NCBI RefSeq assembly: GCF_024494465.1
Contig: NZ_JAETXM010000001.1
Span: 124,001-188,000, forward strand
Length of the DNA stretch: 64,000 nucleotides
DNA from: Bacillus sp. V3B
GTDB taxonomy: Bacteria; Bacillota; Bacilli; Bacillales; Cytobacillaceae
Direction: 5' to 3'
The notes beneath the pieces were generated by a model. That model did not search any database, was not told the DNA's origin, and was given only the letters and a program-made list of their open reading frames with translations. The translations under genes and the position numbers were made by a program. Of the stretch, positions 42,862 through 51,156 are shown in pieces (within the stretch, counting starts at the first letter, position 1; each line of letters starts with the position of its first letter).

Positions 42862-42970
42862 AAGAAGCAGGAAGTACGAACAACGACACGGTCTATCCTG
42901 CACCAGAAGAAGATCTTGGAGAATAGTGGTTGGAGAAAGCATGAATAATGGTAGGGAATGAGGTAGAAGG

Positions 42971-44635
42971 ATGCAACAAACTCGCAAAAGACTGGGTGAT
43001 CTACTTGTTGAATCAGGTCTTATAACAGAAGCACAGCTACAAACAACATTAAATGAAAAAAGTTCGGGTCAAAAGCTCGGGGACGCTTTGTTACAAAGAG
43101 GTCATTTAACAGAACAGCAGCTTATTGAGGTATTAGAATTCCAACTTGAAATTCCTCATATAAGTTTGTATCGTTATCCGTTTGATACGAAGCTTTTTAA
43201 TTTAATACCGAAAGAAATGGCTAAACGAAATCAATTAATTCCACTTAAAAAGGATGGGGATAGGCTCTTCGTGGCTATGGCTGATCCGATGGATTTTTTT
43301 GCCATTGACGATTTGCGCCTCTCAACAGGATTTCAAATTGAAACAGCGATTGCGACAAAGGATGATATTTTAAGGGCCATTAACAAGTACTATAACATCG
43401 ATGAAGGGTTTGAAGAGTTGATTGGAAACCTTTCTGATGGTGATGAGGTAGTACAAGAAGAAACCATGACGGCAGAAGACTCACCGGTTGTTCGTCTTGT
43501 TAACCAGCTCTTATCAAATGCGGTTACGATGAAGGCCAGTGATATCCACATCGATCCTCAAGAAACGAAGGTTGCCATTCGATATCGTGTTGATGGCGTT
43601 TTACGGACGGAAAGAGTGTTGCCAAAGCATATGCAAAGTCTGCTTACAGCCAGAATTAAAATTATGGCCAACCTTGATATTACAGAACACCGTGTACCAC
43701 AAGATGGTCGGATTAAGGTGAATTTGGACTTTCATCCCATTGATCTTCGTATGGCAACATTGCCAACGGTATTTGGCGAAAAAATTGTTATGCGGATTTT
43801 AGATTTAGGAAGCTCTTTAAATGATATAAACAAATTAGGCTTCAATAAACTGAACTTAAAGCGGTTTACCGACATGATTGAAAAACCGACAGGAATTGTT
43901 CTGATCACTGGACCAACGGGTTCGGGAAAGTCTTCCACACTTTATGCAGCTCTAAATAACCTTAATAGTGAAGAGGTTAACATTATTACGATTGAAGATC
44001 CTGTTGAATATCAGATTGAGGGAATTAATCAAATTCAGGTGAATGCTAATATCGGAATGACATTTGCGGCTGGACTCCGTTCCATTCTCCGTCAAGATCC
44101 GAATATTATCATGGTCGGAGAAATTCGTGATAAAGAAACCGCAGATGTAGCGATACGTGCATCGTTGACTGGGCATTTAGTTTTAAGCACGCTTCATACA
44201 AATGACTCACTTGGAACGCTAACAAGACTTGTGGATATGGGAGTGGAGCCGTTTTTAGTGGCATCCTCATTAAGTGGAGTGGTTGCGCAACGATTAGTGC
44301 GAAAGGTTTGTCGTGACTGTGCTGAAGAACAGGCTCCTTCAAATAGGGAAATTGAAATCTTTATCAAACGGGGGATGAAGGTTGACAAAATTACCCGTGG
44401 AAGAGGCTGTTCTTCCTGTAATATGACAGGGTATAAAGGTCGGATCGCGATCCATGAAGTGTTGGTGATTAATGATGATATGAAACGAGTCATTATGAAC
44501 GAGGATTCCTTTACAAAACTGAGAGAATTAGCGATCAAGAACAAAACGATTTTTCTTATTGATGATGGGTTGTTAAAGGTGAAACAAGGTTTGACAACAA
44601 CAGAAGAAATATTACGAGTGGCATTACCTGAATAG
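42971..44635 (+). CDS. pilB: Type IV pilus assembly ATPase PilB (GspE/PulE family)
   Basis: The hexameric motor that drives pilus extension, 554 residues. The N-terminal MshEN/GspE-II domain (about 5-150, starting RLGDLLVESGLITEAQL) is followed by the ATPase core with Walker A GPTGSGKS at 314-321, the Asp-box region TIEDPVEYQI, Walker B IIMVGEIRDKETADVA and the His box THLVLSTLHTND-like segment. A zinc-binding pair CRDC...CSSC is near residues 455-480. The ATG at 42971 follows GAGGTAGAAGG. pilT follows after 12 bp. Confidence 0.94.
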   Translation: MQQTRKRLGDLLVESGLITEAQLQTTLNEKSSGQKLGDALLQRGHLTEQQLIEVLEFQLEIPHISLYRYPFDTKLFNLIPKEMAKRNQLIPLKKDGDRLFVAMADPMDFFAIDDLRLSTGFQIETAIATKDDILRAINKYYNIDEGFEELIGNLSDGDEVVQEETMTAEDSPVVRLVNQLLSNAVTMKASDIHIDPQETKVAIRYRVDGVLRTERVLPKHMQSLLTARIKIMANLDITEHRVPQDGRIKVNLDFHPIDLRMATLPTVFGEKIVMRILDLGSSLNDINKLGFNKLNLKRFTDMIEKPTGIVLITGPTGSGKSSTLYAALNNLNSEEVNIITIEDPVEYQIEGINQIQVNANIGMTFAAGLRSILRQDPNIIMVGEIRDKETADVAIRASLTGHLVLSTLHTNDSLGTLTRLVDMGVEPFLVASSLSGVVAQRLVRKVCRDCAEEQAPSNREIEIFIKRGMKVDKITRGRGCSSCNMTGYKGRIAIHEVLVINDDMKRVIMNEDSFTKLRELAIKNKTIFLIDDGLLKVKQGLTTTEEILRVALPE

Positions 44636-44647
44636 AGGTGCAAAAAA

Positions 44648-45688
44648 ATGAAAGAAATGATTGATCATTTATTGAGAGCGGCCTTTGAATTAAAGGCATC
44701 AGATATTCATTTAACGATTGGTGTCCCGCCGATTATGAGAATCAATGGAGATTTAAAAAGATACGGCAAAGATATTTTGAATCCTGCTGATACAGAAGGA
44801 ATGGCTAAGGCCATTATCCCAGATAATATGTGGGAACAGTTTAAGGAAAAAGGGGAGTTAGACTTTTCCTACGGCATTCCTGGCGTTTCTCGTTTCCGTG
44901 TAAATACCTATTTTCAACGGTCATGCATCTCGATGGCTGTGAGAATTGTGCCGACAAGAATCCCGACAATTGAGGAATTACAATTGCCGGATGTGTTAAA
45001 GAAAATTGCTGAAAAACCACAAGGACTTGTACTGGTGACGGGACCGACTGGAAGTGGGAAATCGACGACATTAGCTTCCATGATTCAATATATGAATCAG
45101 AATATGAGAAAGCATATTATTACATTAGAAGATCCAATTGAGTACTTACACAAGCATAGTCATTCCATCATTGATCAACGAGAAGTAGGCTTTGATACGA
45201 AGAACTTTGCGAATGGTTTACGAGCTTCTTTAAGGCAAGACCCTGATGTCATTCTTGTTGGGGAGATGCGTGACCTTGAAACGATTCATACGGCGATTAC
45301 AGCGGCTGAAACAGGGCATTTAGTGTTTGGAACCTTACATACGTCAAGCGCACCAGCAACGATTAACCGGATTATTGATGTTTTTCCTCCCTCGCAACAA
45401 GCGCAAGTAAGAATTCAATTGGCATCTGTACTTGTTTCGGTTATTTCACAGCGCTTATTTCAAACTGTTGATAAAAAAGGTCGTCGGGCAGCAACTGAAA
45501 TTCTCCTTAATAATGCGGCTGTTGCCAATTTAATTCGCAACGAGAAAATCCACCAAATTGTTAATGTGATGCAAACGTCACGTGCCTATGGGATGCATAC
45601 CATTGAAATGAGCATTAAAGAACTGGTCCAATCTGGAATCATCTCAAAAGAAGCAGCAGAGCCATTCCTACAGGAGAAATTAAGCTAA
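44648..45688 (+). CDS. pilT: Type IV pilus retraction ATPase PilT
   Basis: PilT depolymerises pili and powers twitching. The 346 residues are the standard length. Visible are the N-terminal PAS-like part (KASDIHLTIGVPPIMRINGDL), Walker A GPTGSGKS at 132-139, the Asp box TLEDPIEYLH, Walker B VILVGEMRDLETI and the retraction signature AVANLIRNEK (canonical AIRNLIRE). Its presence separates this system from the ComG pseudopilus of competence, which has no PilT. Confidence 0.94.
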   Translation: MKEMIDHLLRAAFELKASDIHLTIGVPPIMRINGDLKRYGKDILNPADTEGMAKAIIPDNMWEQFKEKGELDFSYGIPGVSRFRVNTYFQRSCISMAVRIVPTRIPTIEELQLPDVLKKIAEKPQGLVLVTGPTGSGKSTTLASMIQYMNQNMRKHIITLEDPIEYLHKHSHSIIDQREVGFDTKNFANGLRASLRQDPDVILVGEMRDLETIHTAITAAETGHLVFGTLHTSSAPATINRIIDVFPPSQQAQVRIQLASVLVSVISQRLFQTVDKKGRRAATEILLNNAAVANLIRNEKIHQIVNVMQTSRAYGMHTIEMSIKELVQSGIISKEAAEPFLQEKLS

Positions 45689-45689
45689 G

Positions 45690-46895
45690 ATGGCACGCTT
45701 TAAATACTCAGGCCGAGATCGTAAAGGGAAGAAACAAGGTATGATCACCGCTTCCTCAAAAAGAGAAGCGATGCAAAAGCTGAGGAATGATGGCATCAGA
45801 GTATTAGAAATGACCGAAGTTCCAGAGACCCTGCTGACAAAGGATATTTCCATTGGTTCACCTGTCAAACTCCAGGATATGGTTATTTATTTGCGGCAGT
45901 TTGCCACGCTTTTGAAAGCAGGTGTCTCCGTTGTAGACTCCACAAGAATTCTCGCTGAACAAACCGAAAGTAAAGCATTAAAAAAAGCACTCCTTGATAT
46001 GGAACAAGAGTTGCAAGAGGGAAAGCCCTTATCCGATTCCGCTGCCAAGCATAAGAAAATATTTTCTTCGATGTTTATCAATATGATTCGGGCTGGTGAA
46101 GTGGGAGGAAATATGGATGAAACGTTAGATCGCTTAGCTGTTCATTTTGAGAAGCAGCATAACACAAGGTCGAAAATACAGTCGGCGCTTGCTTATCCAG
46201 TTGTTGTCGGCATTATTGCGATAGCGGTTGTGATGTTTCTTCTTGTTTCCGTTGTCCCGACATTTGTGAGCATGTTTGCTGATTTCGGTGGAGAGCTACC
46301 AGTGATTACGCAGTTTGTCCTGAATGCAAGTCATTTTATGCAGAAATTTTGGTGGCTTGTTGTTGGGATGATCGGCGGACTGATCACAGGAATTCTATTT
46401 ATTCGGCAAAATAAGGAGACGAAATATTATTTTGATTATTTCGTGTTGCGTATTCCGATTTTTGGGAAGATGCTACAAAAAGCGGTACTAGCTCGGATGA
46501 CGAGAACATTAAGTTCCTTATTCACTAGCTCTGTTCCGATCTTACAAGCGATGTCGATTGTGGAGAATGTTGTCGAAAACGAAGTGATTTCTCGTGTGAT
46601 TCGACAATCACGCGATTCGTTGGAAAGAGGTCGATCGTTGACAGAACCGATGAAAAGGCATTGGGCCTTTCCTCCTCTTGTGACGCAAATGATTGCGATA
46701 GGGGAAGAAACGGGATCACTTGATGCGATGCTTGGGAAGGTGGCTGATTTCTATGAGCAAGAAGTGGAGAACAGTACGGACCGCATTAAATCCTTAATCG
46801 AACCACTTATGATTGTTTTCTTAGCAGCATTGGTAGGGACCATTGTCATGGCAATCATGGTACCGATGTTCGAGATCTTTAATCAAGTTGGATAA
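45690..46895 (+). CDS. pilC: Type IV pilus inner-membrane platform protein PilC
   Basis: The 401-residue polytopic protein couples the ATPases to pilin extraction. It shows two T2SSF domains (about 65-190 and 270-390), each with the LRQFATLLKAGVSV-like start, and three hydrophobic helices (about 168-190, 220-242 and 370-395). The N-terminal FKYSGRDRKGKKQGMI is typical of the family. It starts 1 bp after pilT, showing coupling. Confidence 0.94.
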   Translation: MARFKYSGRDRKGKKQGMITASSKREAMQKLRNDGIRVLEMTEVPETLLTKDISIGSPVKLQDMVIYLRQFATLLKAGVSVVDSTRILAEQTESKALKKALLDMEQELQEGKPLSDSAAKHKKIFSSMFINMIRAGEVGGNMDETLDRLAVHFEKQHNTRSKIQSALAYPVVVGIIAIAVVMFLLVSVVPTFVSMFADFGGELPVITQFVLNASHFMQKFWWLVVGMIGGLITGILFIRQNKETKYYFDYFVLRIPIFGKMLQKAVLARMTRTLSSLFTSSVPILQAMSIVENVVENEVISRVIRQSRDSLERGRSLTEPMKRHWAFPPLVTQMIAIGEETGSLDAMLGKVADFYEQEVENSTDRIKSLIEPLMIVFLAALVGTIVMAIMVPMFEIFNQVG

Positions 46896-46928
46896 ATTTT
46901 AGAAAATATTATGAAATATAAGAAAAAT

Positions 46929-46956
46929 GTCACGGTTTTTATGGAAAAAATGTGAC
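46929..46956 (+). repeat. Hairpin in the pilC-pilA gap
   Basis: GTCAC...TTTTT pairs with AAAAA...GTGAC. It may be a partial terminator or an RNA-processing site separating pilC from the pilin message. Confidence 0.5.
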
Positions 46957-46964
46957 GTTGTTTG

Positions 46965-46992
46965 TTGAAATTTGCTAAAGTATAATTATAAT
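46965..46992 (+). promoter_or_regulatory. Strong sigma-A promoter of pilA
   Basis: TTGAAA (46965-46970), 16 bp, consensus TATAAT (46987-46992). It gives the major pilin gene its own promoter within the operon. Confidence 0.75.
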
Positions 46993-47012
46993 AGTTAAAT
47001 ATAACTATTATA
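46987..47012 (+). repeat. Palindrome overlapping the pilA -10 and start of transcription
   Basis: TATAATAGTTA and TAACTATTATA are perfect inverted repeats with a 4-bp centre. The element covers the -10 box and the first transcribed bases, so it could be an operator or a 5' stabilising hairpin. Confidence 0.6.
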
Positions 47013-47036
47013 GATAGAATAAAAGGGGAGATAAAT

Positions 47037-47483
47037 ATGTTGAAAAATATCAAAAAACGTTTAAAAGATCAGCGCGGTTTGACATTGGTAGAATTGCTTG
47101 CCGTTATTGTCATTTTGGGGATTATTTCTGCCATTGCGGTTCCAAGTATTGGTGGGATTATTTCTAAATCGCAATATGATGCTGCTAAAGCTGACGCTAT
47201 TCAGGTATTAAACTCTGCTAAGATGTATGCAGCTAGTCATGAAGTTGATAGTAATACATCTCTAACTATGAATGCTGCTGCTGATACAAATGACTTGGAA
47301 GTATATATTGATGAAATAGAAAACCTTGCTAGTTTTACAGTAACTTTTTCTGATGGGGTTCCAACAATAGAGGCAACCGCAATAGATAGTATAACAGAAA
47401 AAGGTGAAGATGGTGCTGCTCAATTTAATGGAACAGTCACAGTGGTTTCAGAGTATCAGTATGACGGAGGAGCGCCAGAATAA
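47037..47483 (+). CDS. pilA: Major type IV pilin (prepilin)
   Basis: A 148-residue prepilin. The basic leader ends DQRG, and the mature part begins LTLVELLAVIVILGIISAIAVPSIGG with Glu at +5. The pilin helix continues to about residue 70, and the small globular part lacks cysteines. It has the strongest promoter of the locus and an AGGGGAG ribosome-binding site. These features mark it as the main structural subunit rather than a minor pilin. Confidence 0.88.
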   Translation: MLKNIKKRLKDQRGLTLVELLAVIVILGIISAIAVPSIGGIISKSQYDAAKADAIQVLNSAKMYAASHEVDSNTSLTMNAAADTNDLEVYIDEIENLASFTVTFSDGVPTIEATAIDSITEKGEDGAAQFNGTVTVVSEYQYDGGAPE

Positions 47484-47525
47484 TACTGTAGGTTATATAA
47501 AAAAGGATAATTGGAGTGTTAAATC

Positions 47526-48287
47526 ATGAATATTGTACTATTAATAACTTTCATATACGGTCTAACACTCGGTTCCTTTTACAACGTAGTCGGTCTAAGA
47601 ATACCAGAAAATAAATCAATCGTAGCACCACGCTCAGCCTGTCCTAACTGTTACCATCAGTTAACAGCTCTTGAGTTGATTCCAGTGCTATCATATGTAT
47701 TTCAAGGGGGGAAATGCCGTCAATGTAAGACAGGCATTTCTCCTATTTATCCATTAGTCGAGCTGACAACCGGATTATTATTTGTTTCTGCTCCACTTGT
47801 TCTTGGCTGGACAACAGAGCTGTTCGTTGCTTGGACATTAATTTCACTGTTCATCATTATTTTTGTGTCAGATATTACCTATATGCTCATCCCTGATAAG
47901 ATTTTAATCGTGTTTGCGGGGATTTTTTTGGTGGAACGAATCTTTCTTCCACTCACACCATGGTGGGATTCCTTGCTTGGTGCAGCAATCGGCTTTACTT
48001 TATTGCTCCTGATTGCCATTGTCTCAAAAGGTGGCATGGGTGGCGGGGATATTAAGTTATTTGCCCTCATTGGGTTTGTAGTTGGGACGAAAGTAATGTT
48101 AGTATCATTTTTCTTATCCACTTTATACGGCGCCTTGTTTGGTATCATTGGGCTAGTATTCAAAATCGTCAAACGCGGGAAACCGATTCCGTTTGGGCCC
48201 TTTATTGCACTAGGAACGCTTACCGCTTATTATTATTATGACGAAATCATCTACTACTACTTACATATTTTAACACTAGGCTTTTAA
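47526..48287 (+). CDS. pilD: Prepilin leader peptidase/N-methyltransferase (PilD/ComC family)
   Basis: This membrane aspartyl protease cleaves prepilins after Gly and methylates the new N-terminus. The 253 residues have the N-terminal cytoplasmic domain with two CxxC pairs (Cys39/42 and Cys64/67), about seven or eight membrane helices, and the catalytic aspartates at about 116 (VSDITYMLIPD) and 175 (MGGGDIKL). The position between folC and maf is that of B. subtilis comC, so it may also process the competence pseudopilins. Confidence 0.93.
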   Translation: MNIVLLITFIYGLTLGSFYNVVGLRIPENKSIVAPRSACPNCYHQLTALELIPVLSYVFQGGKCRQCKTGISPIYPLVELTTGLLFVSAPLVLGWTTELFVAWTLISLFIIIFVSDITYMLIPDKILIVFAGIFLVERIFLPLTPWWDSLLGAAIGFTLLLLIAIVSKGGMGGGDIKLFALIGFVVGTKVMLVSFFLSTLYGALFGIIGLVFKIVKRGKPIPFGPFIALGTLTAYYYYDEIIYYYLHILTLGF

Positions 48288-48299
48288 TGAAAGGGTTTT

Positions 48300-49292
48300 A
48301 TGATGCCTTTATCCTTCTTGTCCCCCAAAAAGAGAATTGTGAATATAGTCATTAATGATCATTCCATCCGTTATCTCGAGCTAAAACAAGCGAACCCGCC
48401 CATTGCTTATAAATGGGGGGAGCGCTTGTTACCAGCCGGGATTATTAGCAATGGAAAAATTAACGACTACGAAACACTCTCGATGATTTTAGAAGAGTGT
48501 ATAACGGAATGGAAGATTCGCAAGCGACAAGTACGCTTCTTAATTCCTGAATTCTTTGTCATTATTCGTAAAGTGACCATCCCTGCGAATGTGGAGGATG
48601 ACGAAATAAAAGGGTATTTATACTTGGAACTAGGATCCAGTATCCATCTGCCGTTTGAGGAGCCTGTGTTTGATGCGGTTGTCCTCTCCTCAGATAAAGA
48701 GAAAAAAGAAATCCTTATTTTTGCTGCTCAAGAAGAAAATGTAATGGAATATAGTGATCTTTTTTCAGATTTAAAGTTAGACCCGATTGAAGCAGAGATT
48801 TCTCCATTAGCCTTATATCGATTGTATGATCATTTAGATCAGACAAAAAGGAATGAGGACTTACTTGTTGTTCAATTTGATTTAAATACGGTGAATATTT
48901 GTATATTTGAAAACCATATCCCATTTTTCATGCATCATTTGCCCGTTGACTTTGATGAGGAACAATGGAAAATGAATTTAAATAAAAATGGAGAGTATAC
49001 ATTATCCTATGTCGGTGAACAAGACGAGTTAAACTACCAACTTGACGATATTTACAAAGAGATTAACCGGTTAATGGACTTTTATCGTTATTCCTTGCAT
49101 CAAGGAAAGAAACAAGTTTCCAAAATTTTGTTAAACGGAGATCATCCGATGATTGGAAGGATTAAAAAGGATCTTAGAGGACGTTTTGCGGTTCCATTAG
49201 AAACCATCTCTTATGAAGAGAAGGTTCCAAACGACCAAATCTTACCGCATACTTATTATTTAGCACTAGGACTTGCCTTAAAAGGGGTGTAA
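48300..49292 (+). CDS. pilM: Type IV pilus assembly protein PilM (actin-like)
   Basis: A 330-residue cytoplasmic protein of the PilM/FtsA-like fold. Segments such as IVNIVINDHSIRYLELKQ at the start, KRQVRFLIPEFFVIIRKVTIP and LEAEISPLALYRL-like sequence fit the family, though similarity is weak. PilM binds PilN's N-terminal tail and links the alignment complex to the motor. The order PilM-PilN-PilO supports the call. Confidence 0.83.
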   Translation: MMPLSFLSPKKRIVNIVINDHSIRYLELKQANPPIAYKWGERLLPAGIISNGKINDYETLSMILEECITEWKIRKRQVRFLIPEFFVIIRKVTIPANVEDDEIKGYLYLELGSSIHLPFEEPVFDAVVLSSDKEKKEILIFAAQEENVMEYSDLFSDLKLDPIEAEISPLALYRLYDHLDQTKRNEDLLVVQFDLNTVNICIFENHIPFFMHHLPVDFDEEQWKMNLNKNGEYTLSYVGEQDELNYQLDDIYKEINRLMDFYRYSLHQGKKQVSKILLNGDHPMIGRIKKDLRGRFAVPLETISYEEKVPNDQILPHTYYLALGLALKGV

Positions 49293-49294
49293 AA

Positions 49295-49942
49295 ATGCTT
49301 GTAGACATTAACTTATTACCTGAGAAAGATACAAAAAATAAATCCCTTTTATTGCTAGCCATTATTTCCGTTGCAATCCTCCTTATTGATGGATTTTTCG
49401 TTTTTTGGCTTAATCGTACATATGAGAATAAAATCGCCTCGATCGAACAGCAAATTGCGTCGACTGAGGCGCTAGTGGAGCTTGAACAGCAGAAAATGAC
49501 TTCCTATGAATCGTCAGACTCTCTAACTCAGCTAGAACAAACAGTAGAATGGGCCAAACAATATCCGATTAAAACCGTTCCTGTTTTAAATAAATTGACT
49601 GAACTCTTGCCTGAGAGAGGGTTTATTCAAACATTTAATTATGAAGAAACAGGAAGAGTTAATGTACGTGTTCAATTTGAATCAACTAGAGAAGCTGCCT
49701 ACTATTTAAATACGTTGCTCAAGTCCGATTGGATAGAGGATGCCAAATTGAAAAATATCGATGCAGAGACTGGGTTCTACGATAAACAATTAGGGGACTC
49801 TGAAGTAGATGAAACTTTATTGAAAAATGAAAAATATGTTCCGCGATATGTTGCAAACTTTGATATTACCTTAAGTAAAAATGCGATCAAAAATGAACTA
49901 GCCTCACAATCCTCCGAACAGAAGGGAGGAGAGGATTCATGA
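49295..49942 (+). CDS. pilN: Type IV pilus alignment protein PilN
   Basis: A 215-residue bitopic membrane protein. The short cytoplasmic start MLVDINLLPEKD carries the conserved INLLP motif that docks into PilM. One transmembrane helix (about 17-38) is followed by a coiled coil and a ferredoxin-like periplasm-side domain. It starts 2 bp after pilM and overlaps pilO by 4 bases. Confidence 0.87.
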   Translation: MLVDINLLPEKDTKNKSLLLLAIISVAILLIDGFFVFWLNRTYENKIASIEQQIASTEALVELEQQKMTSYESSDSLTQLEQTVEWAKQYPIKTVPVLNKLTELLPERGFIQTFNYEETGRVNVRVQFESTREAAYYLNTLLKSDWIEDAKLKNIDAETGFYDKQLGDSEVDETLLKNEKYVPRYVANFDITLSKNAIKNELASQSSEQKGGEDS

Positions 49943-51018
49943 ATGTGAAACTGCCGAATGGAAAATGGACAATTATTGGAATGATTATCCTATTGACCCT
50001 ATTGATTGTTGGTATTTACTTTTTTGTGTTATATCCAAAAATGGGGTTAATAGATCAAAAAGAAAAAGAATTAAAAACACAGCAGCAATTATTATCTGTT
50101 TTAGAAAGTAAACGTGTGGAACCAACTAAAAATAAGTTTGCCAGCACAAGCATACAGGAACTTGTCCCTGTAAAACCGTTAACGGAACAATTGTTGTTAG
50201 ACATAGAAAAAGCTGAAGTAGTTTCGGGCAGTTTTGTCAGTCGTATGAGCTTTGCGGACAGTGAAGTGAATATAGTAGAAGAGACGAATGTGGAAGATGG
50301 ACAAGCGGCATCGGATAATAGCGGTGAACAAGAACCAACAACAATTTCTTTACCTGAAGGGGTAAAAAAGATTACCGTTTCGATGAACATCGAGTCACCA
50401 AGCTATTTTGAACTAGAAGACTTTATTGGAACACTTGAACGTTCTAAGCGTATTACGGTCGTTGAGTCTATTGACTTTACGGGTAGTGATGAGGTCATCG
50501 AAGCAGATCAAGAGGACGAACCCTTGTCCTTTCAAGTGACACTTTCCGCTTTTTATATGCCTACTTTAACGGATTTAATCGATCAATTGCCGAAAATGGA
50601 AAACCCAGGACCTGCTAAAAGGAAAAATCCATTTAGCACTTTTAGCGTGTATGATCCATCCAAAATAGAGAGAACGCATATCCCGAGAAAGCCTTCTGCT
50701 GTCAAAGATGGAGAAAATAGTGTGCAAGACGGAGAGAACAGTGCAGAAGGTGAAGGCAACACTGTTCAAGACGAAAAGAATCCTCAAGAAGGTGAAGGTA
50801 ACGCTGGTCAAGATGGAGAGAATATGATAAAAGATGAACCATACCTCATCCATACGGTCAAGCCTGGAGATACCATTTTTGAACTTGCTTTTCACTACTA
50901 TCATTCCATCGAAGGAATGCAAAAGATAAGGGATGCAAATGGGATTTTCGGTCATCTTATTTTTATAGGTCAAAAGCTCATCATTCCTTTTGAAGAAGGA
51001 GAGAAAATGGGGAAATAA
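49939..51018 (+). CDS. pilO: PilO-like alignment protein with a C-terminal LysM domain
   Basis: A 359-residue protein: a short cytoplasmic start, one transmembrane helix (about 12-33), a coiled coil, and a PilO-like domain (about 60-220). Then comes an acidic linker of imperfect repeats built on DGENS/EGEGN/QDE (about 250-292) and a LysM peptidoglycan-binding domain (about 297-352, HTVKPGDTIFELAFHYY). A LysM tail is not standard for PilO and would tie the complex to the cell wall in an organism without an outer membrane. It is the last gene of the pilus operon. Confidence 0.8.
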   Translation: MNVKLPNGKWTIIGMIILLTLLIVGIYFFVLYPKMGLIDQKEKELKTQQQLLSVLESKRVEPTKNKFASTSIQELVPVKPLTEQLLLDIEKAEVVSGSFVSRMSFADSEVNIVEETNVEDGQAASDNSGEQEPTTISLPEGVKKITVSMNIESPSYFELEDFIGTLERSKRITVVESIDFTGSDEVIEADQEDEPLSFQVTLSAFYMPTLTDLIDQLPKMENPGPAKRKNPFSTFSVYDPSKIERTHIPRKPSAVKDGENSVQDGENSAEGEGNTVQDEKNPQEGEGNAGQDGENMIKDEPYLIHTVKPGDTIFELAFHYYHSIEGMQKIRDANGIFGHLIFIGQKLIIPFEEGEKMGK

Positions 51019-51068
51019 CGAATTGTTTTTTAAATAAATTCCACTGAGAAATTTGACGAAAGCATTCG

Positions 51069-51101
51069 ATAACAAGACGACAAAAGTCTTGTTATTTTTT
51101 T
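51069..51101 (+). terminator. Terminator of the pilus operon
   Basis: ATAACAAGAC (51069-51078) and GTCTTGTTAT (51086-51095) form a 10-bp perfect stem followed by a run of T. Confidence 0.92.
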
Positions 51102-51156
51102 GGGGTCCTATGTTAGGATGGTACCAACGCGCAAAAGATAGGGGGTTGGACCTAAC

